From Streptomyces typhae (GTDB lineage: Bacteria; Actinomycetota; Actinomycetes; Streptomycetales; Streptomycetaceae), in the NCBI RefSeq assembly GCF_009755605.1, contig NZ_WPNZ01000004.1, positions 434,001-498,000 of the forward strand: a stretch of 64,000 bases of DNA, written 5' to 3'. The translations under genes and the position numbers were made by a program. Below are positions 34,546-43,207 of the stretch, one piece after another. The notes under the pieces were generated by a model. The model was not told where the DNA came from. It worked only from the letters and a program-made list of their open reading frames with translations, and did no database searches. Each line of letters opens with the position of its first letter. Position 1 is the first letter of the stretch.

Positions 34546-35799
34546 ATGGTTGTGCCCTGCGCATTGCCCATATCGACTCCGGTCAGCGGGGTGCAGGAGA
34601 CCGAGCTGCCCGAGACCCGTCTCGCGTCCCCCTTCAGTGCCTTCACCGATCAGGTCTTCCAGAACCTGCGCCGGGCGGACCAGCGCCGCTGGGCGGGGGC
34701 CTATCTGGCGGGGCTGCTCATCACTCCCGGCAAGAAGTCCGTGCGCAGGCTCGCCGGCGCGGTCTCCCCCTCTCCCACCGCGGTGCAGTCCCTGCGCCAG
34801 TTCGTGAGCCTGAGCCCGTGGGACTGGGACCCGGTCATGCACGAGCTGACGCGCTGGGCCGAGGGCCACGGACCCGCCGCCACCTGGGCGATCGGCCGCG
34901 CGGTCCTGCCCAAGCGCGGCGACCGCTCGGTGGGCGTGCACCGCTACTTCGACCCCGCGTCGGGGCGTACGCTCAACTGCCAGCTCGGGCTCGGCGCCTT
35001 CCTCGGCATCGGCTCCCTACAGGTCCCCGTCGACTGGCGGCTGCTGCTTCCCGCGCCCTGGACCGAGGACCCCCAACTGCGCCGCCGCGCCCGCATCCCC
35101 GACGGCGTCGGCCACCGCCCGCTGTGGGCGCAGGCCCTGGACCTCGTCGACACGTTGCAGGCCCGGACCGCGAGAACCGCCGCGCCCGTCGTCGCGGACA
35201 TGAGCGACGACCCGGACGTGAGCCTGTTCCTGCGCGGCCTCAGCCAGCGCGCCCGGGACTTCGTCGTCGCCGTGCCCCAGCATCTGAAGGTGCTGCCCGT
35301 CGGCGAACGGACGCCCGGCGCCCCCGAACCGGTGAGCGCGCGGAGCCACATCTCCTCCGGCAACACCGAGCCGGTGCTCGTCACCGCGCCGGACGGGAGG
35401 CAGCAGCACACCCACGCCCGGTCCGTCCTCGTACGGCTGCCCGGCGCGCGGCCGGGCGCCACCCCGGAATATCCCTACCGGCTCTTCACCGAAGCCCTTC
35501 CGGAAGGCCGTCCGGGAACCATGTGGATCACCAGCCTGACCCACCGACGACTCGACAACGTTGCCTCGCTGGCCACCCATCGCGCGGGCACCACCACCGC
35601 GGTGGCGGGCATGGAGCGGCACTTCGGCCTGCTCGACTTCGAGGGCCGTTCCTTTCCCGGCTGGTACCACCACATGACGCTCGTCTCGGCGGCCTACACC
35701 TACCAGCGCTTGACGCACCGCCCCGTTCCACGGCATTTGCCCTGCTGTCCCGCGCCCGTGCCCCGGCGAACCCAGGAACAACTGCACCTGGTCCCGTAA
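34546..35799 (+). CDS. IS701-like transposase homologue, probably catalytically dead
   Basis: 417 residues, matching IS701-type DDE transposases along its length: RRADQRRWAGAYLAGLL, GKKSVRRLAG, LRQFVSLSPWDWDPV, NCQLGLGAFLG, VPVDWRLLLP, VVADMSDDPDVSLFL (second Asp) and GLLDFEGRSFPGWYHHMTLV (Glu). The first catalytic Asp, normally in a WVIDDTVFPK-like motif, is replaced in WAIGRAVLPKRG. No flanking inverted repeats or target duplication are apparent. I infer a domesticated protein, perhaps a DNA-binding regulator, next to an LmbU-type gene. ATG 34546 follows GGAAGGG; a longer frame to 34267 looks non-coding. Confidence 0.75.
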   Translation: MVVPCALPISTPVSGVQETELPETRLASPFSAFTDQVFQNLRRADQRRWAGAYLAGLLITPGKKSVRRLAGAVSPSPTAVQSLRQFVSLSPWDWDPVMHELTRWAEGHGPAATWAIGRAVLPKRGDRSVGVHRYFDPASGRTLNCQLGLGAFLGIGSLQVPVDWRLLLPAPWTEDPQLRRRARIPDGVGHRPLWAQALDLVDTLQARTARTAAPVVADMSDDPDVSLFLRGLSQRARDFVVAVPQHLKVLPVGERTPGAPEPVSARSHISSGNTEPVLVTAPDGRQQHTHARSVLVRLPGARPGATPEYPYRLFTEALPEGRPGTMWITSLTHRRLDNVASLATHRAGTTTAVAGMERHFGLLDFEGRSFPGWYHHMTLVSAAYTYQRLTHRPVPRHLPCCPAPVPRRTQEQLHLVP

Positions 35800-35916
35800 C
35801 AGGAACAACCGCACCTGTTCCCGTCATACGGACATCCGTGACGCGCCGGGAACAAGGCGCGGAAAAGCCGGACACGCGGAGCGGGAATCCCTAAGAAGCG
35901 GAGTACGGAAAAGGGT

Positions 35917-35959
35917 GCGGCCCCGGAAACCGCCGGGGGAGGTCGGTTTCCGGGGCCGC
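35917..35959. terminator. Bidirectional terminator, 15-bp perfect stem
   Basis: GCGGCCCCGGAAACC and GGTTTCCGGGGCCGC pair perfectly around a 13-nt loop, between the convergent IS701-like and HicB-like genes. Confidence 0.8.
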
Positions 35960-36040
35960 GGGATCGGTACCGGCGTGCGTCGGCACAGCCGGCCCGAAGC
36001 TCGGGACGGGGGCATCGGACGGGTGCCCCCCGGGTCACCC

Positions 36041-36655
36041 CTAGGTCACCCAGCCCGTGAAGCTCTGGGAGCTGCCCGGGGTGCCGCGGGGGGCGCGGCG
36101 CTCCGGACGGTGGTCGTGTTCGTGCGCGTCGAGCAGTCCCGACACCGAGCGGACCAGCCAGGCGTTGACCGAGAGTCGCTCCCGCCCGGCGGCCGCCTCG
36201 ATACGCGCCTTCAAATGCTCGGGCGGCCGGAAGTTGATGCGCGAGGGGGCGCTCTCCTCCTTGGTCGGCGCGCCCCCTTCCGTGGCCGACGTGCTTCCCT
36301 CCTCGGCCGTCGTGACTGGCGTCAGTGGCGCCATGGATGGCGCCATTCCGTTCCGTGCGTGCGGCGGGTGGGACATGTCGTGCGGCAGGTCCTCGTCGGG
36401 TCGCTGCTCCGGCGTGGGCAGCGTCACGACGAAGGTCGGGTCGAGACCCCGCAGCCGGATCTCGACCGCGCCCGGACTCAGCTCCTGGGTGATCTCGTCG
36501 GCGGCGGCCGACAGGGCGTCGAGGAGCGTGAGACGGACGGCGGACGACAGCGGCGTGACCAGGCGTGCGGCGAGTTCCCGTGTCGCCTCGTCCCCCGTCT
36601 CCACCACGCCCGAGAGCTCCTGGCGCAGGCTGTCGACGTACCGCGCGAGTTCCAT
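36041..36655 (-). CDS. HicB-like ribbon-helix-helix protein with paralogous N-domain
   Basis: 204 residues. Residues 1-80 form a helical domain shared with the protein at 23125 (LRQEL, PLSSAVRLTLLDAL, LRGLDPTFVVTLP). A Pro/Thr/Met-rich linker follows, then an Arc/HicB-type ribbon-helix-helix: RINFRPPEHLKARIEAAAGR and LSVNAWLVRSVSGLLDAHE. It should dimerise and bind DNA through the RINFR strand. The ATG at 36655 is picked because the box array ends on it exactly as in the paralogue; the frame is open 67 codons further up but that part overlaps the operator. No HicA toxin partner is adjacent, so it is likely a transcription factor that represses itself. Confidence 0.75.
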   Translation of the reverse strand: MELARYVDSLRQELSGVVETGDEATRELAARLVTPLSSAVRLTLLDALSAAADEITQELSPGAVEIRLRGLDPTFVVTLPTPEQRPDEDLPHDMSHPPHARNGMAPSMAPLTPVTTAEEGSTSATEGGAPTKEESAPSRINFRPPEHLKARIEAAAGRERLSVNAWLVRSVSGLLDAHEHDHRPERRAPRGTPGSSQSFTGWVT

Positions 36656-36684
36656 GGCGCCATCGTTGCACCACATTGGCGCCA
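36655..36684 (-). promoter_or_regulatory. Three phased boxes on the hicB-like start codon
   Basis: TGGCGCCA (36655), TTGCACCA (36666) and TGGCGCCA (36677), spaced 11 bp. On the - strand an ACTTGCGCG element directly precedes the distal box and the ATG begins on the terminal base of the proximal box. Candidate autorepression site. Confidence 0.65.
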
Positions 36685-36848
36685 CGCGCAAGTTTTCGAG
36701 TACCACCCCTGCTCCGGCGCCATACCCGTAACCGCCGGGGACAGCCAACTCGTGGCGGGAATGGGGCATCTGGCTTACGCTCGCCGCCACAGGCGCACCA
36801 CACTGGAACTCCACGACCAAGCCCGGCACGTGACGAGGAGTTGGTGAG

Positions 36849-37274
36849 ATGTCCACTCAGTCCCCCGCGGGAGCCGCCGAGGCCACCAGACAGGTGATCG
36901 ACGCCTATCTGAACCGGCTCGAGGAACGGGATCTGGACGGCGCGGTGCGGCTGTTCTCGGAGTCGGTGGAGTGGGTCGCTCCCGGCTCTCCGGACGTGCC
37001 GTGGTCGGGCAACCGGTCCGGGCAGTCGGGGGTCATGGCGTTCTTCACCGAACTGCACGAGTACTTGCAGCCCGAGGAGTTCACCGTCACGCACATAGTC
37101 GTCGACGGCGAGCAGGGCGTGATCCTCGGCCACCTCCGCGACACCGTCAAGGCCAACGGAAAGCCGCTGACCACCCCCTTCGCCGCCCATCTCACCGTCG
37201 TCGGCGGCCAGGTCACGCGCTACCACCTCTTCGAGGACACCTACGCGCTGCACCGCGCCGTCAACGACGCCTGA
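36849..37274 (+). CDS. SnoaL/NTF2-like protein
   Basis: 141-residue NTF2-fold protein: an N-terminal helix pair (VIDAYLNRLEERDLDGAVRLFSE), then a curved sheet pocket ending in TPFAAHLTVVGGQVTRYHLF. Members act as polyketide cyclases, isomerases, hydrolases or binding proteins; the pocket residues do not tell which. Divergent from the HicB-like gene; RBS GAGGAG. First of two SnoaL-like genes before the SARP regulator, 131 bp before the next. Confidence 0.75.
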   Translation: MSTQSPAGAAEATRQVIDAYLNRLEERDLDGAVRLFSESVEWVAPGSPDVPWSGNRSGQSGVMAFFTELHEYLQPEEFTVTHIVVDGEQGVILGHLRDTVKANGKPLTTPFAAHLTVVGGQVTRYHLFEDTYALHRAVNDA

Positions 37275-37405
37275 GCGCCCGCCGCCCCCTGAGCGGCCTC
37301 ACCCCCGCACTTCCCGCGATCCCCGCGGTTCCCGCGACCCCCTGAAATCCACCACCCGCCACCCGACAGGGCTCAGGACACAGGACACCAGGAGAGGCAC
37401 GAACG

Positions 37406-37729
37406 ATGACCCCCCGTGACGGCACGCCGTCCCACCCGGCGGTACGCGCCTTCGTGGACGCCGTCAACGCCCAGGACCCGCAAGCGCTGTGGAACGTCCT
37501 CGCCGAGGACGCCACCGTCATCGATGTCGGAACCGAACGCGACACAGGCGCGTGGGTGGAGCGAGAGCTGTTCTCGTCCCACGCGCGCATGGAGGTGGTG
37601 GAGGAGTCCCAGGACGGTCTGTCCGTGCAGGCCCGCTTTCACAACGACATCTGGGGCGACATCGACACCGCCTGGGAGTTCTCGGTGTCCGGCGGCATCA
37701 TCCGCCGCTTCGCCACCGGCCCCGCCTGA
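37406..37729 (+). CDS. Second, shorter SnoaL-like protein
   Basis: 107 residues with the NTF2-fold pattern: VRAFVDAVNAQDPQALWNVLAEDATVIDVG, then strands ending in SVSGGIIRRFATG. It is shorter than the family's usual 130-150, lacking part of the sheet. Preceded by AGGAGAGG. Likely co-transcribed with the SARP gene 163 bp further on. Confidence 0.7.
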   Translation: MTPRDGTPSHPAVRAFVDAVNAQDPQALWNVLAEDATVIDVGTERDTGAWVERELFSSHARMEVVEESQDGLSVQARFHNDIWGDIDTAWEFSVSGGIIRRFATGPA

Positions 37730-37892
37730 GCCCGCGTACGCCACCGCATCGCTAAGGAGAGCCAGAACGGGCAGACACGAGGAAGACGGCGGCGCGAACG
37801 GCCGAGGGACACGAGGAGTACGGGCGCCGACGGGACCGGAAACCAGGGGACGCACCAGGGGACAGGGAAGCAAGGGGCGTAAGGGGAATCGC

Positions 37893-40800
37893 GTGAGCCG
37901 CACCCCGGGGCCCGAGGTGGAGCAGGCACCGAAGGAATCGGTGCGCATCCGCCTCCTCGGCCCGGTGAGCGTGGAGGTCCGGGGCCGCCATGTCGGCCTC
38001 GGGCCGCAGCAGCGCGCACTGCTCGCCGCCCTCGCGCTCGCCCGCGGCCACCCCGTGAGCACCTCCCGGCTCGCCGAGCTCCTGTGGGAGGGCGACACCC
38101 CCGACGGGGCGGTCAGCGCGCTGCGCACCCACGTCCTGCATCTGCGCCGCATCCTGGAGCCGGGCCGGCGGGCCACCTCCGGCTTCGAGGTCCTCCTCAG
38201 CGCCGGGGCCCGCAGCAACACCAGTTACACCCTGGAGGTCACCGACGACCAGATCGACGCCCTGCGCTTCGTGCACCTCACCGACCGGGCCCGCAAGGCA
38301 GCCGTCGACGGCGACACCGGCTCCGTGGTCGCCCACCTCGACGAGGCCCTGGCCCTGTGGACGGGTCCCGCCCTCGAAGGGGTGAGCGACCGCAGCTTCG
38401 CCCTCGCCGAGGCGGAACGCCTGGGCGAGCTGCGCCTGGTGGCCCGCGAGGACCGTCTCGACGCCCTCGTCGAACTCGGACGGTACGAGGAGTCGGTGGC
38501 CGAACTGACCGCCCTGGTCGCCGAGTTCCCGCTGCGCGAACGGCTGCGCTGCCAGCTGATGCTGGCGCTGCACCGCTCCGGGCGCCAGGCCGACGCCCTC
38601 GCCACGTACCGCGACTTCTACCAGCTCCTCGACGACGAGGTGGGCATCGAGCCCGGTCGCCGCATCAAGGAACTCCACCAGCGCGTCCTCGTCGGGGACC
38701 CCGACCTCACCGGTGCCCCGGGCCCGGCCGCCGACCGCGCGCCCGCCGCCGCTCCCCTGCCTCCCGTCCGCCCCGTGCCCCGCCAGCTCCCGCCCGACAT
38801 CGCCAGCTTCACCGGCCGCGCCGACTATCTGCGCCAGCTCGACGCGCTCCTCGCGCAGCACGAGACCGGCCCGGGACAGACCCTGGTGATCTCCTCCGTC
38901 TCCGGCATGGCGGGCGTCGGCAAGACCGCGCTCGCCGTGCACTGGATGCACCGCGTGGCCGACCGCTTCCCCGACGGCCAGCTCTACGCGAACCTGCGCG
39001 GCCACGACCCGGCGCCCCCGACCACCGCCGACGAGGCCCTGGGCCAGCTCCTGCGCGCCCTCGGCGTCTCCACCGCGCACCTGCCCGAGAACACCGACGA
39101 GAAGGCCGCGCTGTACCGCTCGCTGCTCGCGGGCAAGCGCATGCTGATCCTCCTGGACGACGCGGCCGGCCTGGAGCAGGTGCGGCCGCTCCTGCCCGGG
39201 TCGCCCACCTGCTTCGTCGTCGTCACCAGCCGCTACGACCTGCGGGGCCTGACCGCCTTCCACGACGCCCACCGGGTGAGCCTCGCCGTGTTCGGCGAGG
39301 AGGAGGCCCTCGCGCTGCTCGCCCGCGTCATCGGCGCGGACCGGGTGCGGCACGAGCCGGAGGCGGCCGCCGAGGCCGTCCGGCGGTGCGGACTGCTCCC
39401 GCTGGCCGTACGGATCGTCGCCGCCCACCTCATCGGCGACCGCAACCCGCCGATCGCGGAGGTCGTACGGCAGCTGCGCGGCGCCGAAGGCCTCGACACG
39501 CTCACCCTCGACCACGACGCGCACACCGGTGTGCGCAGCGTCCTCGCGCTCTCCTACCGGTCCCTGCCCACGCCCGAGCGGAACCTGCTGCGGCTGCTCG
39601 CCCTCGCGCCGGGGCCCGAGATCTCCGCCCCGGCCGCCGCCGCCCTCGCCGGGGCCGCGCTGCCCGCGACCGCCCGGCTCCTGGACCAGCTCGTCTCCCG
39701 CAACCTCCTGGAGACGCCCCACCCCGGCCGGTTCCACCTGCACGCCCTCGTCGCTCTCTTCGCCCGTGAGCGGGCCGAGGCGGAGGACACCGCCGAGCTG
39801 CGTGAACAGGCCGTCGAGCGGCTGCTCACATGGTGCCTCGCGACCGCCGAGCGGGCCGCCCATCTGCTGTACGGGACCTTCTACTCCTGGTACGCGGCCG
39901 ACCCGCCGGAACCGGACGGCTCCCCCACGGCGCCCCTCGTCTTCCGCGGCCCCGCCGACGCCCTCGCCTGGCTCGACGACGAACGTCCGGTGCTGCTCGC
40001 CTGCACCCAGCACGCCGTCCGGCACGGTCCGCGCCCCTTCGCCTGGAAGTTCGCCCTCGCCCTGCACGGCCACCTCATGGAGCACGGCAGACGCACCGAC
40101 TGGCTGCGGGTCGCGGGCGCCGGGCTGCGGGCCGCCGAGGCCGAGGGGGACGACCACGCGCGGGCCGTCATGCACTGGAGCCTGTGCTACGTCCTGTGGG
40201 AGCTGGCCCGGCACGACGAGGCGCTGTGGCACAGCGCCCACGCGGAGACGCTGTTCACCCGCACGGGGGCGCCCGTGGAGCGGGCCGGCGGCGTCCTCGG
40301 GCTCGCCGCCGCGCACCGCGAGCACGGCGCCCTCGACCAGGCGGCCCACGACGCCGAACGCGCCCTCGCGCTGTACGAGGAGGGTGGGCAGCCCGCCGGT
40401 GCGGCGTGGGCGCTGTTCCTGCTCGGCGCCGTCCGCCTCGACCAGGGCCGCGTCGAGACGGCCCTCGCGCACTTCACACGGGCCCGGGAGCACGCCGACC
40501 GCTCCGCGGACCAGCACACCGTCATGCTCTCCCTGTGGGGTCTCGCCAGCGCCCGGCACGCGCTCGGCGCGGCGGACGAGGCTCAGCACCTGCTCACCCG
40601 TGCGCTCGCCGTCGACGGCAGGCTGCTGTCCACGTACGCGGCCGAGGGCGCGCTCAACGCCCTCGCGGTGGTGTGCAGGGACGGCGGCGACCCGCGGCTC
40701 GCCCTCAAGTACGCCGTGGACGCCCTCGGTGTCACCCACCGCACCCGGCGGCGCCTGGTGGAGCCGGACGCCCTCAACACGATCGGGACGGTGCTCCTGA

Positions 40801-41201
40801 GCCTCGACGACGCGCCGGGCGCGCTCGACCACCACGAACGGGCCCTGCGGGCGGCGCGCGCGACGGGCTGCCGCCGGGCCGAGTCCGAGGCCTCGGTGGG
40901 GCTCGCCGCGGTGCACCGGGAGCAGGGCGACTACGGGGAGGCCCTCGCCTGCACCCGGCGGGCCCTCGGCGCGGCGCGGCAGGCCGGGCTGCGGATCGCC
41001 GAAGGGGCGGCGCGCACCGAACTCGCCCGCGTGCAGCTGGCCCTCGGCCAGCCCGGCAGGGCGGCGAGAACCGTGGAGCGGTCCGTACGACTGCACCGCA
41101 CGTGCGGGTACCAGCCGGGGCTCGCGGCGGCCCTGGAGGTCGCCGCCGCCGTGCGGTCCGCGGCCGACGGGGTCAGCCCAGCGCCCGCACCCCCGCCGTG
41201 A
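37893..41201 (+). CDS. Large SARP regulator (AfsR-like: DNA-binding, BTAD, NB-ARC, TPR)
   Basis: 1102-residue pathway activator. The OmpR-type winged helix lies at residues 15-100 (IRLLGPVSVEVRGRHVGLGP, RLAELLWEG, LRTHVLHLRRILEPG), and the bacterial transcription-activation domain at about 118-268 (YEESVAELTALVAEFPLRER, DDEVGIEPG). The NB-ARC ATPase has P-loop GMAGVGKTAL near 339 and Walker B RMLILLDDAAG near 416. A long TPR-rich C-terminus follows. SARPs bind heptamer direct repeats near -35 elements of cluster promoters. GTG 37893 follows AAGGGG; the frame is open further up but starts with random basic sequence. Its 3' end overlaps the convergent azlD gene by 29 bp. Confidence 0.85.
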   Translation: MSRTPGPEVEQAPKESVRIRLLGPVSVEVRGRHVGLGPQQRALLAALALARGHPVSTSRLAELLWEGDTPDGAVSALRTHVLHLRRILEPGRRATSGFEVLLSAGARSNTSYTLEVTDDQIDALRFVHLTDRARKAAVDGDTGSVVAHLDEALALWTGPALEGVSDRSFALAEAERLGELRLVAREDRLDALVELGRYEESVAELTALVAEFPLRERLRCQLMLALHRSGRQADALATYRDFYQLLDDEVGIEPGRRIKELHQRVLVGDPDLTGAPGPAADRAPAAAPLPPVRPVPRQLPPDIASFTGRADYLRQLDALLAQHETGPGQTLVISSVSGMAGVGKTALAVHWMHRVADRFPDGQLYANLRGHDPAPPTTADEALGQLLRALGVSTAHLPENTDEKAALYRSLLAGKRMLILLDDAAGLEQVRPLLPGSPTCFVVVTSRYDLRGLTAFHDAHRVSLAVFGEEEALALLARVIGADRVRHEPEAAAEAVRRCGLLPLAVRIVAAHLIGDRNPPIAEVVRQLRGAEGLDTLTLDHDAHTGVRSVLALSYRSLPTPERNLLRLLALAPGPEISAPAAAALAGAALPATARLLDQLVSRNLLETPHPGRFHLHALVALFARERAEAEDTAELREQAVERLLTWCLATAERAAHLLYGTFYSWYAADPPEPDGSPTAPLVFRGPADALAWLDDERPVLLACTQHAVRHGPRPFAWKFALALHGHLMEHGRRTDWLRVAGAGLRAAEAEGDDHARAVMHWSLCYVLWELARHDEALWHSAHAETLFTRTGAPVERAGGVLGLAAAHREHGALDQAAHDAERALALYEEGGQPAGAAWALFLLGAVRLDQGRVETALAHFTRAREHADRSADQHTVMLSLWGLASARHALGAADEAQHLLTRALAVDGRLLSTYAAEGALNALAVVCRDGGDPRLALKYAVDALGVTHRTRRRLVEPDALNTIGTVLLSLDDAPGALDHHERALRAARATGCRRAESEASVGLAAVHREQGDYGEALACTRRALGAARQAGLRIAEGAARTELARVQLALGQPGRAARTVERSVRLHRTCGYQPGLAAALEVAAAVRSAADGVSPAPAPPP

Positions 41202-41508
41202 CCGCCGCGGCCACCAGGATGACGAGCGGCACGGGCGCCTTCAGACGCCAGGCCACCAGAGCCCCCGCGAAGCCCGCGATCCGGGCGTCGAAGGTCATGC
41301 CGTGCGCGCCCGCCGAGCCCACCAGCTGCGTGACCACCAGGACGGCGAGCAGCGCGGGCGTCAGATACTCCACGAACCGCGGGAACCAGGCGGGCAGTTC
41401 GCGGTCGCCCATCACCAGGGAACCCGCGCCCTTGATGAGGAACGTGGTCACCACCAGGGCGCCGACGACGATCCACGGGTCGCTGCTCAACGGGCCCTCC
41501 AGGTCCAT
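41173..41508 (-). CDS. azlD: AzlD-family branched-chain amino acid exporter subunit
   Basis: 111-residue membrane protein with four predicted hydrophobic segments (WIVVGALVVTTFLIKGAGSL, FVEYLTPALLAVLVVTQLV, IAGFAGALVAWRL, VPLVILVAAAVTAGVRAL). It is the small partner of AzlC; the pair exports branched-chain amino acids or analogues such as azaleucine. Start ATG overlaps the end of azlC by 22 bp. Last gene of the operon. Confidence 0.8.
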   Translation of the reverse strand: MDLEGPLSSDPWIVVGALVVTTFLIKGAGSLVMGDRELPAWFPRFVEYLTPALLAVLVVTQLVGSAGAHGMTFDARIAGFAGALVAWRLKAPVPLVILVAAAVTAGVRALG

Positions 41509-42194
41509 ACGACGGCGACGACGCAGGCCACGGCGATGGCCGTGTCGGGCACCGCTACGGCCGTGAGCAGCACGGCGCAGCCGGCCGCGGTGACGGCGGC
41601 CGTCCGCTTGCGCGCGGTGCCGAGGTGCGGCGCGAGCAGCAGGAAGAACAGCACCGGTGAGACGGCGTCGAGTCCGTAGGTGAGGATGTCCACGGCCTTG
41701 AAGGGGCCGAGCGCCCCGAGCAGGGTGCCGAGGACCCAGCCGAGCCAGAGCACCACCCCGGAGGACAGCAGACGCACCCGGTCGAAGCGGCCGTCGGCGT
41801 CGCTGGCGATGGCCCAGGACTCCTCGATGACGAGCTGGGACTCGACGGCACGCCGGGCCCGGCCGCCGCGCAGCGCGGGCAGGATGGCGAAGCCCATCAC
41901 CAGGTAGCGCAGGTTCAGGAGCGTTCCCGCGACGGCCGCCGCCGCCCAGCCGCCACCGTTGACGATCACCGAGACGGCCGCGAACTGCGAGGAGCCGACG
42001 AAGACGAGACCGGACATCGACGTCGCGGCGAGCGCGTCGAAGCCCGCGCCCTTGGCGAGCACCCCGAAGGAGATCCCGAACGCAAAGATGGCGACCGTGA
42101 ACGGCACGGCCGCCCTGGCGCCCGCCACCCAGGCGGCCCGGCGCGCGTCGGCGGGCACCGCGGGGCGCCCGCGCTCGGCCCCGCTCCCCGTCAT
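41487..42194 (-). CDS. azlC: AzlC-family amino acid exporter subunit
   Basis: 235-residue integral membrane protein with the AzlC pattern: FTVAIFAFGISFGVLAKGAGFDALAAT, GLVFVGSSQFAAVSVI, LRYLVMGFAILPALRGG. Energised by the proton gradient with AzlD. Overlaps the aminotransferase stop (ATGA), so production and export of the operon's amino acid are translationally coupled. Confidence 0.82.
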   Translation of the reverse strand: MTGSGAERGRPAVPADARRAAWVAGARAAVPFTVAIFAFGISFGVLAKGAGFDALAATSMSGLVFVGSSQFAAVSVIVNGGGWAAAAVAGTLLNLRYLVMGFAILPALRGGRARRAVESQLVIEESWAIASDADGRFDRVRLLSSGVVLWLGWVLGTLLGALGPFKAVDILTYGLDAVSPVLFFLLLAPHLGTARKRTAAVTAAGCAVLLTAVAVPDTAIAVACVVAVVWTWRAR

Positions 42195-43207
42195 CCGCTC
42201 TCGCTCGGCCCGGCCGCGGAGGCGGCGGGCGCGGCAGTCGGCTCGGCGGGATCAGGGGAGTCAGGGGAGTCAGGAGAGTCAGCGGAATCAGGGGGATCGT
42301 CCGCCGTCCCGTCTTCGGCGGCCCGTACCCGTTCCGCGTACGCGCGGGCCAGCGTGGCGCCCACCTCGCCCAGCGGGAAGGTGCGGTCGTCGACGGATGT
42401 GACCGGCTGGACCTCGTAGGCCGTGCCGGTGAGGAACACCTCGGTGGCGCGGTCGAGTTCGGCGGGGTCGAGGTGGCGTTCGACGACGGTGAGGCCCCGG
42501 TCGCGGGCGAGGCCGATGACGGTGCGGCGGGTGATGCCGTCCAGGACGCAGTCGGGGGGCGGGGTGTGCAGGTCGCCGTCGATGACGAGGAACAGGTTGG
42601 CGCCGGTGGCCTCGGCGAGCCGCCCGCGGTGGTCGAGCAGCAGCGCGTCGTCGCGGCCCGCGGCCTCCGCCTCCTGTCCGGCGAGGGCGCCGAGCGCGTA
42701 CAGGGCGGCGGCCTTGGCGCGCACGGGTGCGGTGTCGGGGGCGGGGCGGCGCCAGCGCGAGGTGTGCAGGCCGATGCCGCGCGGCCCGTCGTCGAAGACC
42801 CGCGGCCAGGGCCAGGCGGCGACGGCCACGTGCACGGTGGCGTCGGGGGCGGCCAGGCGCAGGGTGTCGCCGCCGCGCCAGGCGACGGGCCGTACATAGC
42901 CGTCGGTGAGACCGGCGGCGGCGACGGCCTCGCGGGTGGCGGCGTCGAGTTCGGCGGCGGTCCAGGGCAGCCCGTAGCCCATGTGACGGGCCGACGCGAC
43001 GAGCCGTTCGCTGTGTTCGTGGAGCTTGAAGACACGGCCGTCGTAGACCCGTTCGCCCTCGAAGACGCTGCCGCCGTAGTGCAGTCCGTGGCTGAGGACG
43101 TGCAGGTGGGCCTCGCGCCAGGGGACGAAGGCGCCGTCGAGCCAGATGACGCCGTCCCGGTCGGCCAGCGGGGCGGTGGGCGCCGGGGCGGGGGCGGCCC
43201 CGGTCAT
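42191..43207 (-). CDS. Class IV PLP aminotransferase (BCAT/ADCL fold)
   Basis: 338 residues of the branched-chain aminotransferase-like fold: IWLDGAFVPWREAHLHVLSHGLHYGGSVFEGERVYDG at the N-terminus, PLP lysine in VRAKAAALYALG near residue 170, LAEATGANLFLVIDG and LTGTAYEVQPV (phosphate site). It would aminate a 2-oxo acid, or deaminate/lyse an amino compound. Given the exporter behind it and the prephenate-decarboxylase-like gene in front, I infer the former on an unusual keto acid. The last 40 residues are Pro/Asp/Ser low-complexity repeats. Overlaps both neighbours by 4 bp. Confidence 0.85.
   Translation of the reverse strand: MTGAAPAPAPTAPLADRDGVIWLDGAFVPWREAHLHVLSHGLHYGGSVFEGERVYDGRVFKLHEHSERLVASARHMGYGLPWTAAELDAATREAVAAAGLTDGYVRPVAWRGGDTLRLAAPDATVHVAVAAWPWPRVFDDGPRGIGLHTSRWRRPAPDTAPVRAKAAALYALGALAGQEAEAAGRDDALLLDHRGRLAEATGANLFLVIDGDLHTPPPDCVLDGITRRTVIGLARDRGLTVVERHLDPAELDRATEVFLTGTAYEVQPVTSVDDRTFPLGEVGATLARAYAERVRAAEDGTADDPPDSADSPDSPDSPDPAEPTAAPAASAAGPSESG

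Noticed and set aside
37416..37892. Longer N-terminus for the SARP
   Set aside because: Overlaps the SnoaL-like gene in another frame and gives basic low-complexity sequence; GTG 37893 has a proper ribosome site.
37752..41096. 1114-codon - strand frame across the SARP gene
   Set aside because: Shadow of the SARP, which has DNA-binding, BTAD and NB-ARC motifs.
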